A DNA stretch of 64,000 nucleotides from Corythucha ciliata (taxonomy: Eukaryota > Arthropoda > Insecta > Hemiptera > Tingidae): assembly GCA_038030265.1 (NCBI GenBank), contig CM075943.1, positions 26,040,001 to 26,104,000 on the forward strand, in the 5' to 3' direction. Both the position numbers and the translations under genes were made by a program. A model generated the notes under the pieces. That model had not been told where the DNA came from. It saw only the letters and a list, made by a program, of their open reading frames with translations, and did not search any database. Shown here in pieces: positions 13,201-23,339 of the stretch (its first letter is position 1; each line of letters starts with the position of its first letter).

Positions 13201-16200
13201 CAGGAATAGTTAAGTTAGCGGCGATTAGGCAATTTCAGTCACAAAAAGTGTAACTTTTCCACTAAAATTGGGTTTTTCGGCCTGTAATGGGACTGAGGGC
13301 CACATTCAGAAACCCGCCTTTACGAAGACTTAACGAGTTGAAAAATGAGATCGTTTATAAAATGTGTCTTCTGTTTCGAAGAGTTTTAAGGAGACCTAAA
13401 GGTTAAAGTCGGTTTCTGAACACAGGCCTGAGACTTTGTGACCTCGCCCCACCTCCCCATATGGAATTCGTCGAATGAACCGTCAAATCAGAAGAATTTA
13501 ATCTGATTCCGGATTTCGACTAAGAAAATCGCTAGTTTTGTCTGTTTAGTCCTTCAAAACTTGGTCTACTTCGTTGTGAGACGAGAACACTGCGTTGTCA
13601 GAATGAAAGAGATAAGTCCAAAGGCACTGAAATTCCCTCTAGACGTTGACCTTTCCCTAATAAACATGACCATTTCCCACGGTTTGCCCACGGAAGTGGC
13701 CGGGAAAATCGACAATTTCCATTGAAGTGACTATTCGACTGCGGAAGTTTCACCCTAGAACCTGAATAGTTATTCGGCTGCATTCTGTTCATTACAGAAA
13801 GAGCTACAGAAATCTATTCCATGTCGGCTCGATAACTGTCTATTTGACCAGCAAACCTCCTGCCTTCAGGAACTCATTAGTCCCTGGAAATGGCCAATTT
13901 AAAAGCTAGTTCTCAGATTTCAGCTGAAATGAAGTTTTTTGACTGACAATGAGACTTGATTTACCATTCTCCAATTATCCACCTAACTCCCATTTTGAAC
14001 AGTTTTTATTTTTGAGTATTACCTGTTTCAGAGTCTTTGCTGCTGCCCGCCGGTGACGATGGTGGCAGCGGTTGACCGCGAAGATGAGCCAAATGTGTGA
14101 AGAGGATTTTACCGGCTCGCGCCGAGCCTGCAATGTCGACGAGCTCTGTCTTGTTGAGACAGCAGAGCTCGGGGCCGCGGGATGGAAATTTGGTTGGATC
14201 CGGAATGGGTCGTAGTTTGAACTCTCGGCTGATCCATCGAACCCAGGCGGCCACGTCCTCCCTTTCCCAAACCATCGGATCTGTAAAAGAGAGGAGAAAA
14301 AATTGAGGAATACGTTACTAATGAGTAGAACATTGACAGAAGTATACAAAAAGCAAAGTTTCTGGAGCGAAAAAATGCCTTGATGTCCTGCTGTTGTCGG
14401 GAATTTGCAGACTGACCAGCCGTTTTTCTGGACCGCTCGCTTCCTTCGCTTTATTTCTAGGGGCAGGGACACAAACATTTTCGTCGTCGTCATTATTTGC
14501 GGTTGGGTATTTTGCAGGGCACTTTTTACCCCATTTCTCTATGTGGTGGTACGGAAACATCGCCGAGATAATATTCGATTATTTACAATATTAATTCGTT
14601 TACCATGAGGCCGAAGTTGCCTTCCGGTTAGACAAAAAATAAACGGATGGGCAGATGGATTTGTTTGAATCAACCACAAGACTCCCCCCCCCCCTCTCAC
14701 TCGGTCCATATAGCAGAGTGTGTTGTGTGAATCACTACAGGAAGCCTTAACTATATTGATGTGCCTGACTAAGGAAGCCCCAATTAGATGGAGGCGTTAA
14801 TTAATACAACGGGGCTATTTTTTGTTCAATTTACTGTATAGGGCTGCATTTAATCTTGAAAGTACTGAGCAAATCCTGAGGGTAAATTAGCTCATAAACG
14901 TTTCATTTAAAACAACTTATGAACAATACGCAACCGATATGAGTGGGTGCTGAATGAATCACACATCCTGGCGCCGTTGAAAGACTCCCTTAAAAAACAT
15001 ATTTAGCGGAATGCAAACATCTGCCACGCTTCAAAAATCCGATATAGTTGCAATTATAATTAATTATAACATTTTAGGACGCGGGAAAGGGCGCCTTTCA
15101 GGCGCTTCTACTGTCGGGGTCCTCCCTGCAGGGTAATAAATTATTGAAAAACGCGTATATTTCGTTTCTAATGAACGACAATGATGAGTTATTTTCATGA
15201 CACTTTTATCTTTTGAGCGACCTTACATTTTTTGGCACCAACATCTGAGTATGTAAGTTCAAGGAAATTCAGAGGATAAACACTGCGGTTTCACCCTCAG
15301 ATAACCACAAATAGTTTTGCGCTCTTTGGGTCACTATCCTCGTCAGTTTTAAAGAAAGCTCCCCTTTTAGTTGGATTTCCATCGTATTTACCGGGAAATG
15401 TCCTTTGGGTGAGTCATACATTCCTTCCAAGGCAGCACTTTCATCATTCAACCGTTGAAGTTAATTTTTTGTTTTTTAAAAAAAGGTCCCTTTAATTTTT
15501 CACTGTCACTTCGCTCCCCGCGGAGTATTTAGATGTTTTCGGTTCTTTAACCGCGATTGTGAAACGTTTTTTCCCCTCTGTTTCGAAATTTTTGGCAAAA
15601 GCTCCCCCGTGTGGTGCGCTGGGTTTTGAAGAGTAGCAGAGGGAGAGTTGTGAGTAATCTTAATTTGTTTTTTCCTTCCTGAAAAAGTATCGAAATAAAA
15701 TTGGCAACGAGAGCCGCATTTTTTCAATTTATTTATGTGGTTTGGGAATACGTGAAAAACGGTCTTGTTAGAACACTTTTGAAGTACAAGTGGCAATTTC
15801 CCTATGTAAGGGATTTCTTAGATTTATTCGTGGTGCATATGGGAGGGGGGTGGACTGTGGTCTTGAGGACTGACCTTTCATCACGGAAAATTGACATTTT
15901 TCCAGGATCCACGAAAATTACTCCCGGAAGCCAACTATCTGACCTATACGTATATAAGACTAGCATTCCACCGCCATTTATTTTGTTTATTACTTATTAC
16001 ATATTTTCAAAATTATTTTGGTTCTTTGAAGGAATACTTTTAAAATTATAAACCCTCATCGTGACTTGTGGCTCACGCCATATCCCGCAACAAACTTCTA
16101 ATGACTTCTATTGTTTCGGTGATTGGTCCCCCCTCCTCCCGCCATTCAATTTTTTTTCTCGTACGTTTACGCACGGCTACCCCTTGGCGCCAAAAGACCA

Positions 16201-17709
16201 TAATATTGCGTACAGTCATCGTACACTGAGACACTCTTTTTTTCTGCTCTCTCTAATTCTTGGAATCGTGCAATGATTCAGCCCTAAGCAGCAGCATCGC
16301 CGGTTTGATGCCTCCGGGGCTGTTTAAGGAAACTTGAAAAGTGAAACACCTCGAGAAGTTTTACTTTTTTTAAAGAAAAAATCATCCGAAAAGAAAGATG
16401 GATTGAGTCAGCTAGCGCTAGAGCGACGAATTATGAACTTTTCAAGCACTGGAAAATTTTTGGGGTATTTCCACTTCAAAATTATTGTTTTTTTTATTGT
16501 TGAGGGGGCGGAGGGGATGAAATTTAGTAGCAAGCTGGCTAGCCTTGGTTGATATTTAACATTCAACATGGAAATTCCGAAGGACACGTGGTGCACTTTT
16601 TTCAACATGCAGTCCTTTTAAAAATTGCCTTACCCCGAATTCTCGCAGCGGTCACTACGCACGCCTTCCGTGTTTTTCCCACCACTCACCTCGTCGACAA
16701 CTCCCTCGTCGATTGCCCAAAAATTGAACAATTTTTAAAGCACGCACAGGTTCCTCGGATTGTAAAAATCGCACTGAACAGGGAGGGGAATAACATCCTT
16801 TGGTATAGAACCGGATGGCGCCGTACAGGAAGGGCGCACTCATGGGCCTAAATCCCCGTGGCCGCGCTCGCTCGCAATTGAGCGAATTAAAAAGCGCCCC
16901 ATCGAGGGGACGAGGGAACGCTTCATTAAAAAAAAAAATCTTAACGCTGATATTAAAAACGTGCCTAAAAGATGAACTTCCTACTAAATGAAACTATAAA
17001 CGCCTTTTCTTTGTTAAATATAAAGTGCGGGAAAAGCGGGTCCCGGAATGGACTGAAATTAATTAATCCCTAAAATTTCGAATTGATGGATTTCATTTTT
17101 CATAACGCACTTTTAATTACAGTCGAGTATTTTACGCCCCTCATCATCGCACAGGTCCCATCTCCAGAACCGTGGTAATTACGCCATCAATGAGATGCTC
17201 ACCTATGGCCTCACTATTAAGGGGTACAAAGAATCACACATTTGCGGATGAGATTGTCCTAAGCCTATACGGGTACAGACTAGCCGCATTTAGAATGCCG
17301 AGAGGCCAAAAAAGTCACAGCACAGCCCGGTAGCCGCAGTGTTGTCAGACGGTCAATATACCTCAAACTCGTCTAACCACGATAAGCGCTAACCATTAAA
17401 ATTGTAATCATGTTGGGAGGGGGTGACAGTCTGAAGAAAATTGCACCGAAGCGCGGTCCTCCGCCGGGTGGGCAGCTCGTTTGGTGCGATCCAGGGGTAG
17501 TGGCACACTCGCTCTTTATACGTAGAAAGCCATACACCACCAGGCTCCATACAACTTGGCCAAATTGTCAGGTTGATGCTTAGAGTATATAAAACACTAT
17601 ATTTATATATACTCTAAGGGTTGATGTCATGCAGGAACGAGTAGCCCAGTGGGCTGATGGTCTTGAGGAAGCACTGACCACCACAAAAAGCACCAACCAC
17701 ATAAAATTA

Positions 17710-17742
<33 letters not shown>

Positions 17743-19042
17743 AGCCTAGAAAACAATATGCTCCATCCAAAAATTAGCCCTGTTGTGCTGTAACAAAACA
17801 TTTGAATTATAGCCTCAGAATTTCATTGGTTGCGTTGCAAAACTCGGGGCTCGTGTTTAAGCGCTGAAGTGTAGAATTAAGCGCTTAATAGAGTTTTGCA
17901 ACAGTGATTTGTATCGCGATGGGTGTTTTGTTGGATTTTAAACACTTAATCAGCGCTGAGCTAGATTGACAGTTTTGCAACGACAAAAGACTAAGTGCTC
18001 ATTAAGCGCTGAACAAGTCTGAAGTTTTGCAAAGCGGCCACTGTTTGGCCTAAAAAAAAACAAAGTGATTTACCTTCAGAAAGTGCCCACACCAATAAAA
18101 GAAGGCACATTACCCTAGAAACAGGTTGTTTTATACCGAAAACTCCCCAGTTTATGCAATTTGGTCGTTCTTCCAACCCGTAAGCAGGAAAAATTGGGCA
18201 ATATTTTAAAGCGCCGCATTTCCCCAATAACTAGCGTTTGAGCTATCCCAGATAGGGGGAACAAAATTTTTCCAAAATCTTATGTAGAAAAAAGGCCGAA
18301 CTTTAACCCACAGAAAATTATAGTGAAGGTGTGCCTCTCGTAATTTGTACAGGCCAAGGACTTGCTAATTAAGGTTATCCAAAATATGAAAACCTTGAGC
18401 TACAAGAATGGCGGACGCGTTAGGCTATTGATGGCCGTCATTGAGGGAGGGATTTAGGTGAAGCGCAAGCGCTGAGATTTCGGCTCCGAATTTGTGGGAA
18501 AATTTTTTGGGATGGTATGGTACTTATAGGATGGACAATGAAATTGTGAACTCACCTGAAGGGACCATAACCCTCTGATTGGGTTCATTTTCTGTCGCGG
18601 AGGATGGTGACGTTATCACCTGTCTGATTGAACTCGCCGGTAGGTACACATTGGCTGAATCTTTACTACTACTATCGTGGAAAATGTCGTCAAAATGCGG
18701 CTGTGGCGGCGTACCGCACGATGATATGTGACTTTGCTGAGAGAGCAACGTTGGAAACGCCGCCGCGTCTTCAACCGCGAAACATTCGGCTCGTTCCGTC
18801 GCCAAACTGTCCAAGTCCAAATAAGCGAGCGGTGATCGCGACCCTTCGTCGACCGGTGTCATCGTCGTTCCCGGCGAAGAGTAGCCGCTCTCTTCGGACC
18901 ATCCCCTCGCCACTTTGACCAAGCCGCCCGAGTCGCCTGATCGACCGACGTGAAATTCTAACGTTTCAACAGCGTTGGCGTGAACGTCCACCAATGTCCG
19001 ACTGTAGGGCGGGAAATCCGTTTCTGGTCGTCCGAGGTACAT
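989..19042 (-). CDS. ERG/FLI-family ETS transcription factor with PNT and ETS domains
   Basis: Nuclear sequence-specific activator or repressor binding GGAA-core sites. Four coding exons: 19042-18556, 14280-14023, 1625-1391 and 1325-989, with consensus splice sites and phases 1, 1, 2; the joined frame gives 438 aa. Exon 1 ends RVMVPS and exon 2 opens DPMVW, the conserved run into the PNT (Pointed/SAM) domain (about residues 163-231, ending HLAHLRG). Exon 3 starts DPYELL and enters the ETS domain at [12 protein letters not shown] (about 268); [22 protein letters not shown] and YYYDKNIM carry the recognition helix with its two DNA-contacting arginines, through KFDFHG (about 351). The tail is Ala/Ser/Pro-rich with PYW and a proline run, resembling the ERG/FLI C-terminal activation region. 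The ATG at 19042 is chosen because an in-frame stop lies a few codons upstream and no acceptor is obvious; an extra 5' exon remains possible. Vertebrate ERG/FLI have more sequence between PNT and DPY, so an alternative exon could hide in the 12.4-kb intron 2. Confidence 0.9.
2031..2411. mobile_element. Inverted-repeat element with a tRNA-like core
   Basis: A perfect 25-bp terminal inverted repeat occurs at 2031-2055 and 2387-2411, and palindromy extends a few more bases into ATTAAT-type flanks. Inside it a second 13-bp inverted pair (2104-2116 and 2238-2250) brackets a tRNA-like sequence. No transposase is encoded, so it is non-autonomous. A sequence similar to the right arm (2256-2330, containing AATGGTAAGTATTTA and CTTTATTTTCAGCCTCCCC) recurs in inverted orientation beside the second tRNA-like copy near 24.45 kb, which marks this as a repeat family. 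It lies in intron 2 of the ETS gene. Confidence 0.65.
2157..2228 (+). repeat. tRNA-like core of a repeat (not a functional tRNA)
   Basis: A cloverleaf-like 72-nt segment: acceptor halves 2157-2163 and 2222-2228 pair with two G-U pairs, a D-arm with GCTC/GAGC, an anticodon-like stem CCTGG/CTAGG, and a T-arm GTGGG/CCCAC (2205-2221) with an exact B box GGTTCGAATCC. The 7-nt anticodon loop CGCGAAA has G where position 33 must be U. The same loop recurs in the copy near 24.5 kb whose acceptor stem is unpaired. This is best read as a tRNA-derived, SINE-like module with pol III box remnants. Confidence 0.6.
3150..3640 (+). repeat. Degenerate ~30-bp tandem array A
   Basis: About a dozen diverged units of roughly 30 bp with the theme CGCTAATTCGCGGCTAAAAT followed by TGAGAAAAA. 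The array ends in a distinct terminal motif GGTGAAAGATTCGCCCGGGG (about 3601-3620), which also closes array C near 11.58 kb. There is no coding potential. It is one of five such arrays in the window (others at 9.95, 10.8, 25.5 and 49.0 kb). Confidence 0.7.
3641..4074. other. Intronic stretch, no gene
   Basis: Within ETS intron 2. Nothing coding is seen. Fragments of the ~33-bp GTAGGTACTGTACCTGCAAATAGC-type repeat occur near 3670-3740, related to the cluster at 5309-5470. Confidence 0.4.
4075..4203. mobile_element. Short MITE-like inverted-repeat element
   Basis: A perfect 22-bp inverted repeat (4075-4096 and 4182-4203; TTTTACACGAGTAAG and its complement) encloses about 85 bp with no ORF. Family unknown. 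Lies in ETS intron 2. Confidence 0.6.
4481..5302. mobile_element. Foldback (long-TIR) DNA element with 8-9 bp target duplication
   Basis: An 822-bp element with near-complementary arms of about 280 bp; the ends read GGTTGCCGGAGTTTTGCGG on the left and the complement of GGTGACCGGAGTTTTGCGG on the right. Immediately outside lies TTTTACGC(G) at 4473-4481 and again at 5303-5311, a target-site duplication of 8-9 bp. Long TIRs with a duplication of this size suggest a Mutator-like or similar foldback element. No transposase ORF is present. The target is a local ~33-bp tandem repeat whose other half is at 5309-5470. Confidence 0.75.
5303..5470 (+). repeat. Tandem repeat of about 33 bp
   Basis: Four to five diverged units on the theme GCGTAGGTACTGTACCTGC followed by AAATAGCGTTTTAC. 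Each unit contains the small palindrome GGTACNGTACC. The foldback element at 4481-5302 is inserted at its left edge; inverted relatives occur near 3670-3740. Confidence 0.65.
5471..6224. other. Intronic stretch, no gene
   Basis: ETS intron 2. I see no exon-like open frame with splice sites and no clear repeat. Confidence 0.4.
6225..6471. mobile_element. MITE-like element with ~63-bp inverted arms
   Basis: Arms of about 63 bp (6225-6287 and about 6405-6471) are imperfect reverse complements, starting TTTAGGTAATTA and running to GCACTTTTGCCGAC. A related copy at 22250-22876 carries later insertions, and this copy provides the empty-site reference for it. No ORF. Confidence 0.65.
6472..9949. 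other. Intronic stretch, no gene recognised
   Basis: ETS intron 2. It contains long AT-rich open frames on both strands at 7.7-8.4 kb that overlap each other and look like chance, and a purine-rich tract near 8.6-8.9 kb. No domain, splice signal set or repeat family was recognised. Confidence 0.4.
9950..10700 (-). repeat. Degenerate ~30-bp tandem array B (reverse orientation), with a 28-bp poly(T)
   Basis: Many diverged units of TTTAGCCGTGAATTAGCG followed by CTTTTTCTCAAT, the reverse complement of the array A theme. A 28-nt T run sits at 10193-10220. It faces array C (10785-11620) across an approximately 85-bp spacer, so the two form a head-to-head inverted pair about 1.65 kb long. Confidence 0.7.
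10785..11620 (+). repeat. Degenerate ~30-bp tandem array C
   Basis: The cleanest units are at about 11393-11512: four successive 30-bp units beginning CRCTAATTCGCGGCTRAA. The array ends with GGTGAAAGATTCGCCCGGGG, as in array A. A G run (11125-11134) interrupts it. Small frames with a 10-residue periodic SRELAIYL pattern on the minus strand are by-products of the 30-bp period, not a gene. Confidence 0.75.
11640..11870 (+). repeat. Diverged tandem duplication downstream of array C
   Basis: GCACGACACTTTATAACGAT (near 11651) is repeated with changes near 11801, each followed by AGCGATCCTGCC and then a GTACTTATGTC-like sequence. This is a duplication of roughly 75 bp about 150 bp apart, with no coding content. 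Confidence 0.5.
11871..13295. other. Intronic stretch, no gene recognised
   Basis: ETS intron 2. It holds C- and G-rich runs (12121-12130 is a G run) and short overlapping open frames without domain resemblance. Confidence 0.4.
13296..13428. mobile_element. MITE-like inverted-repeat element
   Basis: Arms of about 25 bp are imperfect complements: GGGCCACATTCAGAAACCC on the left against GGTTTCTGAACACAGGCC on the right. About 80 bp lie between them, with no ORF. Family unknown. Confidence 0.5.
14281..18555. other. ETS intron 1
   Basis: No coding exon was recognised between the N-terminal and PNT exons. It contains a (CAA)n microsatellite at about 17709-17743, a 38-bp palindrome near 17582-17620 (AGAGTATATA arms), and a cluster of GTTTTGCAAC and TTAAGCGCTGAA motifs at 17829-18036. 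Confidence 0.5.
17829..18036. repeat. Cluster of inverted short repeats (GTTTTGCAA / TAAGCGCTGA)
   Basis: TTGCAAAAC or its complement occurs four times and AAGCGCTGA/TCAGCGCT-type palindromic cores recur between them. This arrangement suggests one MITE-like element inserted into or duplicated within another. No ORF. Confidence 0.45.
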
Positions 19043-22000
19043 CACTCTCACATAGCCCGATCACTTGTGAGATGTGAAAAAGAGAACCCGCGGGGAGGGT
19101 TTGAAATAAAAAAAAATATAAAAAAAAGCTTCGCGGGTCCACCCTCACTTCATCCAAAGGGTGATGACGAAGGCTTCATTTCTTGGAACCCCGAGTGACT
19201 CTTAGCCTCCCCACCTCTAAGAAAAGACCGGCGGAGGAGAGACCACTTAAATTTCCATTCACCGGCTTCTTCCTTCTTCTCTCACAGGCCGTGGCGTGGC
19301 CCACCTTTTTTTTTTAATTCTTTTTATTTCCCATTCACCTTTCTTGAAGCGCACCTGTCCCTTTAGCAACGCCCAATTAAGTTTGAATGTGGATTAGAGG
19401 TACTATGACAGTTCTTCATTATCTTTTTAATAGGTACCTATCTAAATTCCTTGTCGCCTCGTTACTTTTTGAATCGTGAGATACTTGATGGTAATTTGTA
19501 CGGCCACAAGTAAAGTTCATGGGGGGGGGGGGGTCAATCAAATTTCATTGCAACGCAAAAGGAAGTCATTTCCCTATAAAACAACAATTGTACTTGGCCG
19601 AATTCCCAAGGCTGGGCGTAGAGCATTGTCAAGGTCGAGGTTGAGGCTACTCCTCCGAGCTCTGAAGCGGATGATTCATCCTTTCGGGGGGTTTAATCTT
19701 TTAGTGTTTCCCCCGCACCTTCGAACAAACGGAGAGCGTAATGAACTTTTCTTTCTTTTATTTCCGACCGGTGTAAAACTGTGGAATGCTCTCCTCTAAA
19801 TCAGTTTAGTCTTACGGTGGAGGGGGTGGCATTCCTTCGCTTGAGCATTATGAACGCAATGCTTCAAAGAACACCTAACCCTGATTTAGGGGTTTTACTT
19901 CTGTTTAAATTTTATTCTTGTGCGACAGGGAGGGGGGGACTCCTGTAAACCCGTGAATTGTCGCTATTTCTCAACACGGAATCAGGAGGTACACGCCTAT
20001 AAATCCTGTTCCTGTTCCACTTTATCCACGAAATCAAACACAGGTTATCTTAGTCACTTCGAGAATCGCGTCAAATCGCCTAATTACCGTAATAAGCGGT
20101 CTTCGTGGGAAAGAAGTTGTCAGTATGCGCTCATAATAAACTGCCAACTTGCGTATACGGTCTCAAACCTTATGCAATACGTACTTTTCGGTTTCTCGCG
20201 ACATCATATCCCACAACGCAACCGGGGGATTCCCCCGTTTTTTAACCCCTTCCCCACAGCACTGCTAATGCCATCCCGCAACGCGAAGACAGAGAAAGCG
20301 AGCGTCCTATTTCGGTGCTTGGAATGAGTCATACTCTTTCAAGCAAACTGGTTCCCTCCTTAGTTTCTTCAAACGTCCCCACCCTTCTTCACCAATCAAA
20401 TATTTTTTTTGTAGTGTAGTTCGCGTCTTCCGCGTGTAAATCTACTCCGGCAGACAATCATAGTTCGTTGATTCATTTGTTCAATGGAACTTTTAGCTGA
20501 ATTCTTGGAAACGTAGAGGCACGCGTGGTTGAAGACATTATTTTTTAGCAATATTTTTGAAGCTCGTAAGAAAAAAGGCCTAAGACCTTCGCCTCCCACA
20601 AAGGGACAGGGCTCTCATCGGCCCTGGCAGGCGAAAGTGAAGCAGTGGTTGATCAGTGGCTGAAGGTCTGAGACCCGTACAATGAGAGCGTACAATATGA
20701 TTTACCCGTTAAATACCATCGCAGGTATCCTCCACGAGGGGAAAAAGGCTTTGCCTGCGTCTTTCGTCGTCGATATAGGGCTTCGAAGACTGTACTTAGA
20801 CCCAGGCTGAAGGCAAATCGACGATTCTGCTTTGCCGTAAGTCTGAGGTGTAATCCCAACAATATGCCTAGTGTTCGTTGTTAATGGAAGGAGGGGGTTC
20901 AACCCAAAAAACGTAATAATGAGGAACTGAAAGAGAGAGAGAGAAAAAAAAAGGTGAATCATAAAGCTATGAAAGAAAGACCGCGAAAATCACAACGCGA
21001 AATTATTTCGCAGATGAGGGCTCTCCCAGTGTTATTTTCGTTTAAGCTAAAATAACACAGAAAGAATGATTGAGACCTCTGACCCTCTGAGCCACCTCTT
21101 CTGGCGCCAATCTTTTGCAATAGCTCATGCTGTGATTCGGCGAGCATTATCTTTGTAATTGTCATCATTGAAGTTCTCTCTCAAGTTTTTGAACTTACAC
21201 CTGAAGTATGATTGTGCCATGAGAGGGAAGCAATACAATTAAATCTTTTGAGTGGTGGGGGGGGGACGCTGCGAGTAGATTTTTTTACGAATTTATGCTT
21301 GGAACCCCTCTGTTTGCGCTTTTTACCTTTTTGAAACGATTACAATTTTTCGCGTTGTGCTATAAGAAAGTTTTCCCTTCCCCCAAACAGTCATCAACCT
21401 TCACCAGAGACCTTTATGACTTTGACATTTCAACGTCCCAGTCCTCCTCCATAACCTCCCGGATCTCAACAAACGTGTTTATTCACACAAACATCAAAGT
21501 TTACAAATTGTTGTGCGACCAATAAGACGGTCGATGGGAGGAGCTTACAGAGACGAAAAGGACCAATGAAGTCTACGGGATTAGCGTGAGGGTTGTGTGA
21601 AGGAAATAAGAGGGTGGGAGAGAGGGATAGTGTGAGAGAGAGAGCCAAAATTGTAAAAAAAAAAAAAAAAAGAAGTCGCTTTCGGCCTTGCATAAATGAT
21701 TTCTAGGGGAATCAAAATCGGCGTATAATGATCTTTACCTGGCGCCGCGTTAATTTACGGGGCATAAGCACAACTGGTGGTGAGTTTTTAGCCTTGAGGG
21801 CTTAGTAAAATGGGATGGAAACTTTGATTTATTTCTATGTAGAAATGCATAAAACTCGGTTACAGCCTCCGTTGAGGACTCCCCCTGCTCCCCCTCCTCC
21901 GATTTAAAAACAAATATTTCCGCTCGTTCGGATGGAACGAATGAAAACTAGACAATCAATACACAAGAGTTCTTGAAAAGTTTTCGGAGGCGTTTTCCGA

Positions 22001-22249
22001 GTCTACTCTTTCGGCCGGATATCAAGTCGTTTTGGCTAAGTCTGAAGTGGAATCGGAGAAGGGGGGCTCTTTGTCTAGTCCCTGCGACGCACAGAGCTTT
22101 TTAGGCGCAGTTTTATTTTAGAGACTAAAATGCTTGTTTTCTAATTCTGAGTTGAGTTCTATATCTGCTACAATTTTGTCCTCTCGACAAACCATCCGGA
22201 ATACTATGTAACGAAATGAATCTTATTTGTTCGTTGATTTAAATTTAAC
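19043..22249. other. Intergenic, upstream of the ETS gene; no gene recognised
   Basis: No domain-bearing frame was found. It probably contains the ETS 5' UTR and promoter near 19.05-19.3 kb, but I see no decisive core promoter element. A G run of about 12 lies at 19520-19532. Confidence 0.4.
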
Positions 22250-22354
22250 TTTAGGTAATTATAATAATTTTCTTGAGTTGAAACATTCTTATTTTTTAGT
22301 GGCTGGCAAGTTAATAATCAAAAATAAGAATGCTTACTAAATAAAATCATTTAA

Positions 22355-22861
22355 GGGGGCATGCAAGTATACTATTCCAATATTAATTTAAATATTAATA
22401 ATATTCCAAATACTTTGCGCGTAAAACGGTGAGGGGATAATGGGTGAAGGGTAATATTATGCGAATTGTGCAATCTTGGCGAGCAAGACGATATGTATCA
22501 ATTTTTATTTCACTGCCCTCTGTTGAGTCCGTATAGGAATCGATTTATTAGTAGAGATATAGATGTAGCTAATTCGGATATTGACAATTATAGGCTATTA
22601 TTAAGGATTCACTCCAAGAAACAATTGGAAGATTTAAATTTTTACGTTTCTTCCGCACTTACGTATAAGGATTTTATAAATTCATTAGTTTTAGAAGAAT
22701 TCATACTAATGTATAGGATTTCATTGTATTGTATAGGTATTGTATTGTATGGTATTGTTTTTTCACCGAACGAACTCATTTTTGTATGGGCGATTGCCCG
22801 GGAACAAATAAATTTACTTGAACTTGAACTTGGGTGAGGGTAGTAGTACTTGAATGCCCCC
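22355..22861. mobile_element. TTAA-flanked TIR element (piggyBac-like non-autonomous)
   Basis: TTAA at 22351-22354 and 22862-22865 flanks a 507-bp insert whose ends are GGGGGCATGCAAGTA and the complement of GGGGGCATTCAAGTA. A TTAA target duplication is typical of piggyBac-type elements. No transposase is present; the interior is mostly a LINE 3' fragment. Confidence 0.65.
22454..22830 (+). pseudogene. 5'-truncated non-LTR retrotransposon (LINE) 3' end
   Basis: The frame from about 22466 reads CNLGEQDDMYQFLFHCPLL, the Cys/His motif found after the reverse transcriptase domain of many animal LINEs. It is followed by about 90 residues of diverged tail, TTGTATTGTAT-rich sequence, a GGGAACAAATAAA-type end and an ACTTGA simple-repeat tail. 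Flanking TGGGTGAAGGGTA (22441-22453) and TGGGTGAGGGTA (22831-22842) look like its target-site duplication, so it jumped into the TTAA element. Nothing upstream of the C-terminal motif remains. Confidence 0.65.
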
Positions 22862-22888
22862 TTAAATTACCTATGTAACGGAATTTTT

Positions 22889-23284
22889 CTCACGACTTAT
22901 TGCGAAAGCCATATATTTTTGTGCCATTTTCCAACGCGAAAGTTGAGCTTATTTCAAACTGTGAAAAAATGAATCTTATTTTCACTCAGTTAAAATAATA
23001 TTAGCTTACTTAACGAGACGAGAAAGCGAGGTTTTTCCTGCGAATCTTTGTTTTGTTTGCGAGGCGGAGGTCGGCCCTGCTAAAAAAGACGAACAAGAAG
23101 GAGGTTGAAGAAAAAAAACCGTTTGCAAAGGGGCAGAAAGATATTCCCTTTGCATCCACCAAATGTTAAAGAGGAAAAATGTGAAAAAAAATATTCTTAT
23201 TTTCACAGTTTGAAATGACTGCAACTTTCACGTTGGGAAATGGCGCAAAAATGTACGGCTGTCGCACTAATTGTAAGTCGTGAG
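22889..23284. mobile_element. MITE-like element with ~90-bp inverted arms
   Basis: The arms 22889-22978 and about 23193-23284 are imperfect reverse complements (CTCACGACTTA ends; GCCATTTTCCAACGCGAAAG core). The middle is AT/A-rich without a convincing ORF. A clear target duplication was not seen. Confidence 0.6.
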
Positions 23285-23339
23285 ATAACAAAAAATTGTT
23301 TTTTTTTTTTTACAATTGAATTGCTTTTTTTTTCAACTG

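Larger units (their letters stand above)
22250..22876. mobile_element. MITE related to 6225-6471, interrupted by nested insertions
   Basis: The left arm (from 22250, TTTAGGTAATTAT, then GAAACATTCTTATTT) and the far right end (ATTACCTA at about 22866-22873) match the ends of the element at 6225-6471. The middle is split by a TTAA-flanked insertion at 22355-22861. In the uninterrupted copy the junction reads AAATCATTTAATTACCTA, the expected empty site. Confidence 0.6.

Noticed and set aside
18524..19051. Extended ETS exon 1 starting at GTG and running to 18524
   Set aside because: The start is better placed at the ATG at 19042, and sequence past the donor at 18555 is intron; the join to the PNT exon at 14280 is exact.
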